64,000 bases of DNA from Leucobacter chromiisoli (GCF_016522505.1 NZ_JAEHOH010000022.1:1-64000), one strand, 5' to 3'; shown: positions 7,518-15,832, numbered from the stretch's first letter. Made by a program: numbers and translations. The notes: generated by a model not told the origin, from the letters alone.

Positions 7518-10500
7518 TTACCCTCTCACTCCGAGATCACGACGCAACCCCGTCGCATCCATCGGCTCCAACGCGTCCTCGATACGGCCGTCGATCGTGC
7601 CGATCAGCACGTCGTCCTTGTCATAGAGATGAGCGACCAACGGGCCCGAACGGGCACCCTGATCCGCATCGCGGCGAATGTCATCCCACTGCGAGCCAGT
7701 TAGGATCGGTTCCGGTCGCCTCGTACGGTTCTCCACGAGGGACAGCCCAGTCGGCAGCCAGCCGCCAGAGTCGTACAGCGTCGCCGTACCAACTCCGTCG
7801 TCGAGGCCGACCTTCGACATTGCCCACTGCACCGCTGATTCCACGCCCTGCTTCAGCAGGCCGCCGGCTGCGTCCACCCACATGTCGGATCCTGGGAAGG
7901 ATTCCTTGAACTTGTTCATCGCCCAGCCGACCAGGCCACCGATTTCGTCGTCCAGAGCGCCCTTCGGGGACGTGTGCCCCGTCATGTACGGGGCAGGGTT
8001 GATGTAGTGCGGCCAGCCGCCCGGCATGATCATGTAGTGCAGGTGCGGCCCCGTCGAATTGCCCGTGGAGCCGACCTTGCCGATCTGAGTGCCCTGAGAC
8101 ACCTGCTGACCGACACGAGCGAGCACGCGAGACATGTGCGCGTACCACGTCACGATCCCGCCCGGATGCAGCATGTTCACCTGGTTGCCACCACCACCGG
8201 TATGCCACCCAGCATGAGTGACCGTACCGTCCGCGGCAGCCATGATCGGCGTCCCAGTCGGGGCCGCCAGGTCAATACCGTTGTGGCCCGAATGGAACGG
8301 CTGCGAAACGCTGTAGCTCCCCTTCGGAAGCGGCGTCACCCAACCGCCCTTCTTATAGCCGGGCACCGTGCCGTACCGGTTCATGTGATCCAACAAGCCC
8401 GGATGCCGAGACTCAATCGAGCGACGCGACGCCGCCCGAATCACATGCTCGTCACCATGCACCACACCAGCCACCGCAGTAGCAGGCAGTGCACCGGTGT
8501 AGCCGCCGTCAGAGAAGCCCTTCGGAAGGCTCACCTTCGAAAGGTTCACACCAGGGATCTTGTTGATCGTGTCAATCAGACCGTTGATCACGGTGTTCAC
8601 AACGAACTTCACCGGCTTCTTCGCGAGATCCTGGATACCCTTCCACGCAGTACCGATCGCATCCCGAGCAGCCTCAAACGCCTTCTTCGGATCCGACTTC
8701 ACAACCCGCACCATCGTGTCGATGACGGACTTCACCTTGTCCCACACAGTGCGAATCACGCCGGCAACGGCATCCCACGCCGGCTTGATGTACTGCTCGT
8801 ACATCAACCTCGTCGCAAGACCCAGCAGGTTCCACCTCTCCCGGATCCAATCGACCACCGGTGAGATAATCGTCGTCCACACCCACCGCAGAGCATTCCC
8901 GATGGCATCGAACGCGGGCTTGATGTACTGCTCCCACATGAGCCTGGTCGCAATGCTCAGCAGCGTCCACTTCTGCCGGATCCAGTCCACGACCGGAGAA
9001 ATGATCGAGTTCCATACCCAACGCAGGATCACGCCAATCGCATCGAACACCGGCTTCACATACTGCTCGTACATCAAGCGAGTCGCGATCCCGAGGATCT
9101 GCCACTTCTCACTGATCCAGTCCACGACGGGGGACACAATCGAGTTCCATACCCACGACACGATCGCGGCGAGGGCTTCGAAGATCGGCTTCAGGATGAA
9201 GTCCCAAACACCCTGCAGGATGCCCGCCATGATCGCGAACCCGACCTGCGCGGCCTGGAACATTGGCGTAAGAATATTCTGGAATACCCACGTCACGACG
9301 GACACAATATTGTCGAAAATAGGCTTGAGAATTGAGTTCCAAACGAAACTAAATACTTGACCAATCGCCTCGAATACCGGTTTGAGGACGTTCTCCCAGA
9401 CAGACTGGAAGAAGGCCGAGATGTTCGCCCACGCTTCACCGAGGAATCGGGTGAACTCCGCCCATACCTTCTTGCCAGTCTCGGTCTGCGTGAAGAAGTA
9501 GACGAGCCCTGCCACGAGCGCAAGCACGGCTGTCACGATGATGCCAATCGGGTTGGCCCGAAGTGCTGCGTTGAACACCTTGGTGGCAATCGCCCCGGCC
9601 TTGCTCGCCCCTTCGTACGTGTACGTCGCGCCAGCCATCCCGTAGGTGTATGCGACGTAGGCGGCTTGGACGGCTTTGAATGCTGCGGTCGTGCCTTTCC
9701 AAATTCCGGTGGCAACCTGGGCAGTCTTCACGGCCGCAACGACCGTGCCCACGCCTACTGCTACCGGAACGAGCCAGTCCTTATTCGCGTTCACCCAGGA
9801 GAAGAGCCCTGAGAAGAAATCTCGAACCGATTGAATAGCGGCGGGGAGACGGTTGCCAAGCCAGTCGACCAATGGCTCGACGTGCGTTGTCGCCTCATCG
9901 AGCCACGACGTCACGTTCTGAAACAACGGGCCGATCAGCGGGAAGATGTCCTCGAGGATCTTCGCGCCGAGACGCCCCAGCGCGGCCATCATGTTGTCGA
10001 ACGCGCCAGTAGTAGTGCCGCCCATCTCAGCAGCAGCAGTACCAGCGGCGGCCTCAGCAGCAGCAGCGAACGTCTCGAAGTCAACCTTGCCCTCAGACGC
10101 AAGCTTGAACACCTCGCCAGCAGTGACACCCATCTGCTCGCCAAGAGCCTTATAGATCGGGATACCCTTGTCGGCCAGCTGACTGATCACGTCATTCTGG
10201 ACGCCGTTCGCCTGCGTTGCCGCTTTAGCGAAAATGGAACCCATCTCACCAAAACCAGTGCCAGCGAGCGCAGCATTGTTCGCGACAGTCTTGAGTACCT
10301 TCTCAAGCTTCTCGCCCGGCGCAATGTTCGCCGCCATCAGTTGCGACGCAGTAGTAGCGGCATCGCCCAGCCCAAACGCGGTGCCCTTCACCGAGGCGAG
10401 CGCGTTATCCATCGCGCCCGCAACCTCTTTAGAGGTGAACCCGATGCCGCGCATCTTCGCCTCAGCGGTCTCGATCGCCTTCAGGCGGCCGAAACCCTTG

Positions 10501-10709
10501 ACGAGTGCCGTGCCAAGCACCGACGCAACACCAACCGCGCCAACCTTCAGGGACTTCTTCATCCCGTCCGCAAGCTTCGACCCGAGCCGTGAACCAGTGC
10601 CTGACGCATCCACGCCGCCAAGCTGCTTCTGAATGTCCTTCGCGATCCCCGGAGCCTTAACCGTGATTGCCACGTAAGCGTTTGCGATCTCAGCACCAGT
10701 AGCAGCCAT
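7518..10709 (-). CDS. Tape measure protein with C-terminal M23 endopeptidase domain
   Basis: The 1,063-residue protein starts at an ATG with a GGGGG ribosome binding site; a longer frame to 10742 lacks one. The N-terminal half matches tape measure proteins: Ala-rich helices, a TP901-type core (about residues 70-250) and hydrophobic stretches (about 330-450). Residues about 500-660 contain 45-residue tandem repeats. Near residues 825-920 lies an M23/LytM-like domain with HNGIDLAAP and HLHYMI zinc-site motifs. The protein sets tail length; the peptidase domain probably opens the cell wall during DNA entry. Confidence 0.93.
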   Translation of the reverse strand: MAATGAEIANAYVAITVKAPGIAKDIQKQLGGVDASGTGSRLGSKLADGMKKSLKVGAVGVASVLGTALVKGFGRLKAIETAEAKMRGIGFTSKEVAGAMDNALASVKGTAFGLGDAATTASQLMAANIAPGEKLEKVLKTVANNAALAGTGFGEMGSIFAKAATQANGVQNDVISQLADKGIPIYKALGEQMGVTAGEVFKLASEGKVDFETFAAAAEAAAGTAAAEMGGTTTGAFDNMMAALGRLGAKILEDIFPLIGPLFQNVTSWLDEATTHVEPLVDWLGNRLPAAIQSVRDFFSGLFSWVNANKDWLVPVAVGVGTVVAAVKTAQVATGIWKGTTAAFKAVQAAYVAYTYGMAGATYTYEGASKAGAIATKVFNAALRANPIGIIVTAVLALVAGLVYFFTQTETGKKVWAEFTRFLGEAWANISAFFQSVWENVLKPVFEAIGQVFSFVWNSILKPIFDNIVSVVTWVFQNILTPMFQAAQVGFAIMAGILQGVWDFILKPIFEALAAIVSWVWNSIVSPVVDWISEKWQILGIATRLMYEQYVKPVFDAIGVILRWVWNSIISPVVDWIRQKWTLLSIATRLMWEQYIKPAFDAIGNALRWVWTTIISPVVDWIRERWNLLGLATRLMYEQYIKPAWDAVAGVIRTVWDKVKSVIDTMVRVVKSDPKKAFEAARDAIGTAWKGIQDLAKKPVKFVVNTVINGLIDTINKIPGVNLSKVSLPKGFSDGGYTGALPATAVAGVVHGDEHVIRAASRRSIESRHPGLLDHMNRYGTVPGYKKGGWVTPLPKGSYSVSQPFHSGHNGIDLAAPTGTPIMAAADGTVTHAGWHTGGGGNQVNMLHPGGIVTWYAHMSRVLARVGQQVSQGTQIGKVGSTGNSTGPHLHYMIMPGGWPHYINPAPYMTGHTSPKGALDDEIGGLVGWAMNKFKESFPGSDMWVDAAGGLLKQGVESAVQWAMSKVGLDDGVGTATLYDSGGWLPTGLSLVENRTRRPEPILTGSQWDDIRRDADQGARSGPLVAHLYDKDDVLIGTIDGRIEDALEPMDATGLRRDLGVRG
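8762..9190 (-). repeat. 135-bp tandem repeats inside the tape measure gene
   Basis: Three clear units, phased at 8791, 8926 and 9061, repeat every 135 bp and encode 45-residue blocks built around YEQY, KPxFDAI, RWVWNSI and SPVVDWI. A partial fourth block lies to the right. Units differ by several codons, so they are old duplications. Since tape length follows protein length, unit gain or loss would alter tail length. Confidence 0.88.
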
Positions 10710-10750
10710 AACGCCCCCAAAAACACGAAAACGCCCACGCAACGGCGGGC

Positions 10751-10763
10751 TACAATCACGGGC
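10751..10763 (+). promoter_or_regulatory. Predicted leaderless promoter of the inverted gene
   Basis: TACAAT (10751-10756) lies 7 nt before the ATG at 10764, so transcription would start at or next to the start codon. No good -35 box is visible. The space between the tape-measure start and this ATG is only about 54 bp. Confidence 0.55.
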
Positions 10764-11345
10764 ATGAGCCTGTGGTCAAGAATGAAACGGATAGGAAAGC
10801 GCCGGTACGTCACCGTGAACTTCCGCGACCTCAAATGGGTCAAGAAGCCAAATCACGGCGGCTACGGCTACACATACTCGTGGGATCTCCCCGATCAACC
10901 AGCTCCGGGAATGTGGGTCGAAGTAGAGGGCAACGACCGCATTGCGACAGCAGTCATCGATGAGGTGGACGTTAAGCCCCAACCAGGCGCGACGATCAAG
11001 CCTGTTCTTCGCGTCATCACCCAGCACGAACTAGATGAAGCGCGCGAGGCTGCGACTAATCGCGAAAAGCTGGTAGAAGCAGGGCTTCCCATCTGGCTTG
11101 ACATGATGCGCGCAAAAGCAGGGCTCCCGGTAGACCGGGAGCTACCGCCCAAACCGCCCACAGGATGGCCTGACATCCCACCCCGAAAAGGTTCCGTGAT
11201 CGGTCAGCCCGCATATGACCGAGGCAAAGTTTGGATGCGCGCCCATCATCGCGCAGTCGAGTTGAACCGCATGGAAGATGCAGTAATTTTCGAGCAAATC
11301 GCGCAGGAATGGTACGCGCGAGGCCGCAAGCGCAAAAAGAGTTAA
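10764..11345 (+). CDS. Inverted gene within the late operon, possible moron
   Basis: This 193-residue protein is on the opposite strand to all neighbouring structural genes, between the tape measure and gp10-like genes, and its stop abuts the stop of the latter. It is basic at both ends (KRIGKRR near the start, GRKRKKS at the end). Residues about 35-75 (YTYSWDLP, PGMWVEVEG, ATAVIDEV) weakly recall the N-terminal DNA-binding domain of PriA helicases. It has its own -10 box and no Shine-Dalgarno sequence. It could be a lysogenic conversion gene expressed from the prophage; the function is unknown. Confidence 0.75.
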   Translation: MSLWSRMKRIGKRRYVTVNFRDLKWVKKPNHGGYGYTYSWDLPDQPAPGMWVEVEGNDRIATAVIDEVDVKPQPGATIKPVLRVITQHELDEAREAATNREKLVEAGLPIWLDMMRAKAGLPVDRELPPKPPTGWPDIPPRKGSVIGQPAYDRGKVWMRAHHRAVELNRMEDAVIFEQIAQEWYARGRKRKKS

Positions 11346-11585
11346 CTAACCACCGAGCGCGCGGAGGAGGGCGAGTCGGTCAGCATCAGACACCCGCTCG
11401 CCCTTCTTCGGTTCCACGAATGCTCGCGCAGTCCAGCGGTGCGGGTCGGGATGCACCTGGAACTTAGACCCAGCACGCGCAGACACCCGGCCAGCTTCCT
11501 CATTCACCTTCCGCTGCACTTCAGGTGAACGCATCAACTTATTCAAACCGGCAAGCTTCAACTTGACACGCACATCACTTGCCAC
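11346..11585 (-). CDS. HK97 gp10-like small phage protein
   Basis: A 79-residue protein with the gp10-like pattern: VKLKLAGLNKLMRSPEVQRKVNEE at the start, written here only as type, followed by a central ...GRVSARAG region and an AFVEPKKGERV segment. Such proteins are normally head-tail or tail-completion factors encoded beside the connectors. Here the gene follows gpGT and precedes the tape measure, an unusual place. The GTG start overlaps the end of the preceding gene, so it is coupled to the chaperone pair. Confidence 0.55.
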   Translation of the reverse strand: MASDVRVKLKLAGLNKLMRSPEVQRKVNEEAGRVSARAGSKFQVHPDPHRWTARAFVEPKKGERVSDADRLALLRALGG

Positions 11586-11925
11586 GATGCCTCCGATACT
11601 TTTCCGCCATTCGCTCAGCGTGCTTAGCCTTCGAGACTTGCTCTCGCACGCCCTCGGGCGGCTTCGGCGGTTTCGGCTTCTTCTTCGAGTTCACGGCAAT
11701 CAGCACGTACTCGATGCGCCTCAACGCCTCATCCTCGGCAGTGACCGCGCCCCAACCACCAAGCCACTCTGAGATCGCCCCGCCGCGCGGCATATGCGTC
11801 ACCATGTGGGCGACCTCGAGCACATCTTCCACGCCCGCATACATGTCGCTCAGGCGCACCCCGAAGAATCGCCGCAGATCCGCAGCGACCCTATCGGGGC
11901 ACTCCCGCAGCCACATGGCGAGCAT
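11575..11925 (-). CDS. Tail assembly chaperone, T part of gpGT
   Basis: The 116-residue frame has a helical N-terminal half (CPDRVAADLRRFF, SDMYAGVEDVLEV) and a Lys/Pro-rich tail. It overlaps the end of the upstream chaperone gene in the -1 frame and can be reached from it by slippage at 11931-11937. Its own ATG overlaps the upstream TGA (TGATG) and may not be used. In lambda and HK97-like phages the G and GT products, made in fixed ratio, recruit tail subunits onto the tape measure. Order (major tail, G, T, tape measure) agrees. Confidence 0.8.
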   Translation of the reverse strand: MLAMWLRECPDRVAADLRRFFGVRLSDMYAGVEDVLEVAHMVTHMPRGGAISEWLGGWGAVTAEDEALRRIEYVLIAVNSKKKPKPPKPPEGVREQVSKAKHAERMAEKYRRHRGK

Positions 11926-12278
11926 CAGGAGTTTTTTGCGCCAGCCTTCTCCGCGATCAGCTCCAGGAGCTTGCCCGCATCCTCAGCGTCAGCATCCGGC
12001 ACATCAACGAGGAATCGGTCGAATGACTGATCTCCGACCAGGTAGCGCAGCGCAGTCGTGAACTGGTTGCGCTCCAACGCATCCAGCACGCGAAGCGACG
12101 ACATGCCGCCCGCCTTCACCTCGAACTCGACGCCCTTGTACTCGACCTTCACCAGGTCGCTCTTGCCAGGCTTGTGGTCCGCCGGCTTCACCGGGGAACG
12201 GTCCCGAGTAGACTGCGCACGCAACGCCGCAAGCTCAGCCTCAAGCTCCTCACGCGACGGCTCAACAATTTCAGTCAT
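11925..12278 (-). CDS. Tail assembly chaperone gpG-like
   Basis: The 117-residue protein starts at an ATG with GGAG 6 nt upstream. It is acidic at the start (EPSREELEAELAALR) and has a conserved-looking helical C-terminal half (FTTALRYLVGDQSFDRFL). It lies just downstream of the major tail gene and ends GAKNS at the slip site. It should act with the frameshift product to assemble tail tube subunits around the tape measure. Confidence 0.82.
   Translation of the reverse strand: MTEIVEPSREELEAELAALRAQSTRDRSPVKPADHKPGKSDLVKVEYKGVEFEVKAGGMSSLRVLDALERNQFTTALRYLVGDQSFDRFLVDVPDADAEDAGKLLELIAEKAGAKNS
11931..11937 (-). promoter_or_regulatory. Programmed -1 frameshift heptamer A AAA AAC
   Basis: Read on the minus strand in the gpG frame the codons are GCA AAA AAC TCC TGA, giving the canonical X XXY YYZ heptamer two codons before the stop. 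A -1 slip enters the downstream T frame at CTC CTG ATG. Frameshifting between these two genes is known for long-tailed dsDNA phages. Confidence 0.85.
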
Positions 12279-12364
12279 GGGTGACTCCATTTCTTCAAAG
12301 ATCAGGTGTGACTCTGGGGAGATAAGGGTGGGGCGCGGAGTCACCACGCGCCCCACCCGGCCAG

Positions 12365-12910
12365 TTACTCGCCGAGGTACGCCGGCGCGTTGGTGAGAAT
12401 GTACGAATCGCCCACGATCTCGGCAGTGAACTCGTACATCGTCATGTCGGAGTTGGTGTGCGAGAGAGTGCCACGCTCCGTGATCTGGATGAGCTCGCAG
12501 CACAGCAGCTTCGTCACACTCCCATCAACGAACTTGAACACTGCTGCACGCTCGACCGTCCCAATACCTTCAGGAAGGTCGACCTTCGCGACACCAGTCG
12601 TCACCGTCGGCGCACCATGATCGAAGTACAGCTCCGTAACGCCCGGAGTCTCCTCAAGCGCCTGGAAGGTGATCGTCTTCTCAGTGGACGTGATCTTCAC
12701 GCGCAGAGTAGCGCCACCCTGCCACGCCTTGAACTTCTCCGAGTCAGTCGACACCTCGAACGAGATACCGTCCTCCGACAGCCACCCGATCGACTCAAAC
12801 GGGGACGTAGGATCCACCAGAGTAGTCGGCAGCGTCGACCCCTTCGGTGCCAGGAACACCTCGGACTCGAGATCGCCATATACGCGAACATTGTCCCGAT
12901 TCTTAGCCAT
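12365..12910 (-). CDS. Major tail protein (tail tube)
   Basis: The 181-residue protein is rich in short beta strands (VRVYGDLESEVFLAP at the start, TLRVKITSTEKTITFQAL in the middle) and has the size and position of a siphophage tail tube subunit, between the tail terminator and the chaperones. Its ATG overlaps the stop of the small upstream gene. It should stack as hexameric rings around the tape measure. Confidence 0.85.
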   Translation of the reverse strand: MAKNRDNVRVYGDLESEVFLAPKGSTLPTTLVDPTSPFESIGWLSEDGISFEVSTDSEKFKAWQGGATLRVKITSTEKTITFQALEETPGVTELYFDHGAPTVTTGVAKVDLPEGIGTVERAAVFKFVDGSVTKLLCCELIQITERGTLSHTNSDMTMYEFTAEIVGDSYILTNAPAYLGE

Positions 12911-13079
12911 TCTTGGCCTCCTTCACCGGCGCAGCAGAACCCTTCTCAGTGCCCTGCTCGCGCACCTTCCCAAGGCCCAGGAGATCCCGAGCTTCAGCGG
13001 GCGACACGTCAACGACATCGCCACCCTTGTACGTCTTTCCGTCCCGTTCGAGACGGTTAGCGACCACAACCTTCGTCAC
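12903..13079 (-). CDS. Small phage protein upstream of the major tail gene
   Basis: A 58-residue frame from GTG at 13079 with GGAGG upstream, ending in TAA at 12903-12905 within the start of the major tail gene. The sequence (KVVVANRLERDGKTYKGG, then SPAEARDLLGLGKV) resembles the short domain that actinophages carry next to capsid or tail genes and that recurs in another small gene here (14,248). Likely a minor structural or decoration-like protein; no firm function. Confidence 0.65.
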   Translation of the reverse strand: MTKVVVANRLERDGKTYKGGDVVDVSPAEARDLLGLGKVREQGTEKGSAAPVKEAKNG

Positions 13080-13101
13080 GACCGCACCTCCTTAAAATGA
13101 G

Positions 13102-13122
13102 AAAGCCCCCTAGTCGGGGGCT
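13102..13122 (-). terminator. Intrinsic terminator after the tail-terminator gene
   Basis: On the minus strand AGCCCCC, a 4-nt loop and GGGGGCT are followed by TTCTCATTTT. The TAG stop of the upstream gene lies in the loop. It separates connector genes from the major tail gene. Confidence 0.7.
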
Positions 13123-13493
13123 GTAGAACCTCGTAGTTTGAACTGGACCGTGAACTGATACCGCGGATCACCCGTGTCAGGATCAGGCGCACGCGACGGC
13201 CCCCCGATCTCGATGTGGCGGTAGACAGGCAACTCGCCCAGCCGCATGACGGACATCACACGGCGACGAACGAGCTTCACCAGGTCATACGCCGCGACCC
13301 AGCCAGGAGCGGACACAATGAACGTCACCATCGGGCTATCCGACACTTCATCGGAGGTGCCGCCGACGCGCGCCACAAGCACATGCTCGGGTGGCTTGTT
13401 CTGCGGCACCATCGTGGACGCCGGCACACGAACCACAGACTTGATGTACTGGACTAGGGCCGACTCAACGTCGATGAACTCGTACGCCTCCAT
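13110..13493 (-). CDS. Putative tail terminator / tail completion protein
   Basis: The 127-residue protein follows two connector-size genes and precedes the major tail gene, the usual place of the tail terminator (gpU-like). It contains a central ...VTFIVSAPGWVAAYDLVKLVRRRV helix after a strand, here only summarised, and a C-terminal strand QFTVQFKLRG typical of the fold. The ATG overlaps the upstream TGA (TGATG) with GGGAGG in front. It would cap the tail tube and join it to the head. Confidence 0.72.
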   Translation of the reverse strand: MEAYEFIDVESALVQYIKSVVRVPASTMVPQNKPPEHVLVARVGGTSDEVSDSPMVTFIVSAPGWVAAYDLVKLVRRRVMSVMRLGELPVYRHIEIGGPSRAPDPDTGDPRYQFTVQFKLRGSTAPD

Positions 13494-13831
13494 CAGCCCT
13501 CCCACCGTTGCAGCGAGATCCGATACCCCGGCGTGAACCGGAACGGGCCATGATTGAAGTCCTCCGGGTACCCGACAACCTCAAACCTCGTCCCGTCGAC
13601 CGTCACCCGGTCCCGCGGCCCCGCAAACCCGGTCCGGCAATACACATCCAGATCCCGGCGCACACCCGACATCTCCGGGCGGATCTCTGCATCAGGGGAC
13701 GGCGGACCCCAGCCATACACGCGAACCTCAACTGGATCAGCCCAACCCGAAGTCACATTGCCCTGCGAATCCTCTTGGCCATCCATGCGTGCCTCATGGA
13801 GCACCGTGAACGGTTCAGGGAACCTCATCAC
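13493..13831 (-). CDS. Head-tail connector / stopper protein
   Basis: A 112-residue beta-rich protein (FTVLHEARMDGQEDSQGN, then RVTVDGTRFEVVGYPEDF) of the size and place of head-closure proteins of the SPP1 gp16 or HK97 type. It overlaps the preceding connector gene by 17 bp. It should plug or extend the portal after DNA packaging. Confidence 0.7.
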   Translation of the reverse strand: MMRFPEPFTVLHEARMDGQEDSQGNVTSGWADPVEVRVYGWGPPSPDAEIRPEMSGVRRDLDVYCRTGFAGPRDRVTVDGTRFEVVGYPEDFNHGPFRFTPGYRISLQRWEG

Positions 13832-14195
13832 GCCCCCTCAGAAGATCGATCGAGAACGCCCGCTGCCGGCCAATCCCCAACCAGCGGCGGTGCTTCTTCG
13901 TCAGAAACAAGTCCGTAGGGTCAGCACGGAACGACGCCTGCTGCGAGAACGGGCCCGCCGACAAGTTCAGGGAGGCAAGCCCGTCACTTTCGGCGGGTGC
14001 CCTCATCGCCGTCTTCACCATCTCGCAAGCGATCAGCTTCAACAGCTCCGAATCGACGCCCGCAATGTCACGCGCCTCAGCCCGCATCACCGCCGACGCC
14101 GCCGCCAGCAGCACGCCAGCATGCTCATCCGAACCGACCGGCATATCCGGCCACAGCTCACGCAGATCGTCAGCAGTCGCATACACGTCAGCCAT
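13815..14195 (-). CDS. Head-tail adaptor (Gp19/Gp15-like)
   Basis: The 126-residue protein begins YATADDLRELWPDMPVG, the pattern of small helical adaptor proteins that bind the portal, and has a helical middle (LLAAASAVMRAEARDI). I chose the ATG at 14195, with AAGGGGG upstream, over a longer frame to 14231. It is the first connector after the capsid gene. Confidence 0.75.
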   Translation of the reverse strand: MADVYATADDLRELWPDMPVGSDEHAGVLLAAASAVMRAEARDIAGVDSELLKLIACEMVKTAMRAPAESDGLASLNLSAGPFSQQASFRADPTDLFLTKKHRRWLGIGRQRAFSIDLLRGRDEVP

Positions 14196-14247
14196 AGGCA
14201 CCCCCTTCGCGGGATGAGAGGCCAGGATCACTCCCAGCCCCTCACAG

Positions 14248-14400
14248 TCACGACTTCTTCGGACGACCCGGTTTGCGCTTCACCGGATCGGGCTTCGGTC
14301 CCGGCTTACCCGGAACGGACCAGCCCTTACCGGTGAGACGGTCGGCGAGATCCTGTTCGACCTCGACGACCGTTCCCGACGGTGAAACGAGGGCCGGCAT
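14248..14400 (-). CDS. Small basic phage protein with AT-hook-like tail
   Basis: The 50-residue product starts in a TAATG overlap with the capsid stop. The N-terminal half (PSGTVVEVEQDLADRL) resembles the small domain found next to head genes in actinophages. The C-terminal half is very basic, with KPGRPKKS at the end, an AT-hook-like GRP core. It may contact packaged DNA or the capsid; this is inference. Confidence 0.65.
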   Translation of the reverse strand: MPALVSPSGTVVEVEQDLADRLTGKGWSVPGKPGPKPDPVKRKPGRPKKS

Positions 14401-15308
14401 TACGCGCCTGCGCCCTCGGTGTACTTCACGAACGCTGCCGTGTCGTGTACGAGCCAGCCGTACTCGGCCTCCGCGCGGATCGCGACGAGGTTGTGCTCCC
14501 ACAGCGACACCAGCTGGCCGTCGAGAGTGACCGACGCCTGCGTCGACACGTCATAGGTGATACCACCGACAACGCCCCAGATCGCCTTCGTCCAGTCGCC
14601 ACCGAAACCGACTGTGGTGCCCTTCGCGACACCCTCACCGATGAACGACGGACGACCCAGCAGACGGCCGTCACGCACGGTCGCCGTATTGTCGGTCGTG
14701 GGGGAGTCGATGAACAGGGGACGGCCGTTCGCGTCCACCGCACCGTTGAACGTCGGCTCGGTGATGCTGTCGAAGGCGGTGCCGGTGAGGCGCTTGCCGT
14801 CGTTCACGAGGAGCGCGAGGCCCGCGTTCACGTCAGCGAAGATGCCACCGTTCGCAACGGTCGCGGTGCCGAGCTCGACAGCCTTCGTGGTCGCGTCAAT
14901 GTAGTTGCCGTTACCGAACGGCGTCGACGTACCATGCAGTGCGGCAGCATCGAACGCGAGCGCGAACGCCTCAGCAATGTCCTCACGGAGATCGTTGATG
15001 TAGTTCGCCGGGTTCGCGCGCACAACCTCAGCCGACACGACCGAGATCGCGGCGAGCTTGTGAGGCTTGATCGTCTTCAGCGTCTTCTCGCCCGACGTGG
15101 TCGGCTTCTGTCCACCCTCCGAAACCCACCCAGCGGTCGGCTTCGACGTCGTCACGGGGATCTCCTGCCCGTTGATGCCGAGCGGCACCTGACGGACAAG
15201 CTGCTGAACGACGGAACGCTTACGCGCCTCATCGAAATACGCCTGCGCCTGATCCGGTCGCAGGAAACCAGCGAACTCGCTGGTGTTAGTAGCAGCGGTC
15301 TGAGCCAT
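14400..15308 (-). CDS. Major capsid protein, HK97 fold
   Basis: The 302-residue protein lies between scaffold and connectors. Features of the HK97-type capsid family are the early N-arm, the GWVSEGGQKPTTS segment, the SAEVVRAN/ANYINDLREDIAEAF spine-helix region and the C-terminal VAIRAEAEYGWLVHD strand. It should assemble the icosahedral head on the scaffold. Codon use is typical of the phage. Confidence 0.9.
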   Translation of the reverse strand: MAQTAATNTSEFAGFLRPDQAQAYFDEARKRSVVQQLVRQVPLGINGQEIPVTTSKPTAGWVSEGGQKPTTSGEKTLKTIKPHKLAAISVVSAEVVRANPANYINDLREDIAEAFALAFDAAALHGTSTPFGNGNYIDATTKAVELGTATVANGGIFADVNAGLALLVNDGKRLTGTAFDSITEPTFNGAVDANGRPLFIDSPTTDNTATVRDGRLLGRPSFIGEGVAKGTTVGFGGDWTKAIWGVVGGITYDVSTQASVTLDGQLVSLWEHNLVAIRAEAEYGWLVHDTAAFVKYTEGAGA

Positions 15309-15333
15309 TGCTATCTCCTTCTGTTAAAAGTGG

Positions 15334-15795
15334 TTAAGCGCCCAACGCTTTTCGTAGGGCGACCTCGATGCCGTCACCGTTCAAGGGCAGAGCCTCACGC
15401 TCCACACCCGCCGGGATGACGGTCCCCTGCTCGGGGATAAGTGACTTGATGCGCTGCGCCGCAGCGAGAACCGATTCGGCGTCGTCTCCGCCAAGGACTT
15501 CGATCGCGTCGACCGGCAACCCGGTCTGTTTCGCGGCGTCTCGAATCCACCCGGCGCGCTCCGACTCGCGCTTGAATCTCGCGTTCTCCTGCTCGAGTTC
15601 CGCAAGACGCTCGGCGACCTTCTCGGCCTCAGACTTGTCGCGGTCCTCGATCTCCTTCAGCTTCACGCGGTAGCTCGCAGCTTCCTCGCGAAGCTTCTTC
15701 ACATACGCCTCATCGAACGTCTTGCCCTCCGCAGGCTCGACCTCGACCGGGTCAATGACCGCCGCAGCTTCTTGCTGCACAGCCTCTTCACTCAT
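15334..15795 (-). CDS. Capsid scaffolding protein
   Basis: The 153-residue protein is acidic and strongly helical, with a long coiled coil (about residues 25-90, with KKLREEAASYRVKLKEIED-type heptads) and a C-terminal LPLNGDGIEVALRKALGA segment. It directly precedes the major capsid gene. Such DUF4355-like scaffold proteins guide procapsid assembly and then leave the shell. Confidence 0.83.
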   Translation of the reverse strand: MSEEAVQQEAAAVIDPVEVEPAEGKTFDEAYVKKLREEAASYRVKLKEIEDRDKSEAEKVAERLAELEQENARFKRESERAGWIRDAAKQTGLPVDAIEVLGGDDAESVLAAAQRIKSLIPEQGTVIPAGVEREALPLNGDGIEVALRKALGA

Positions 15796-15832
15796 CGTTC
15801 CTCCAGGGAATCTCTCGATGCCGCCAGGGCAT

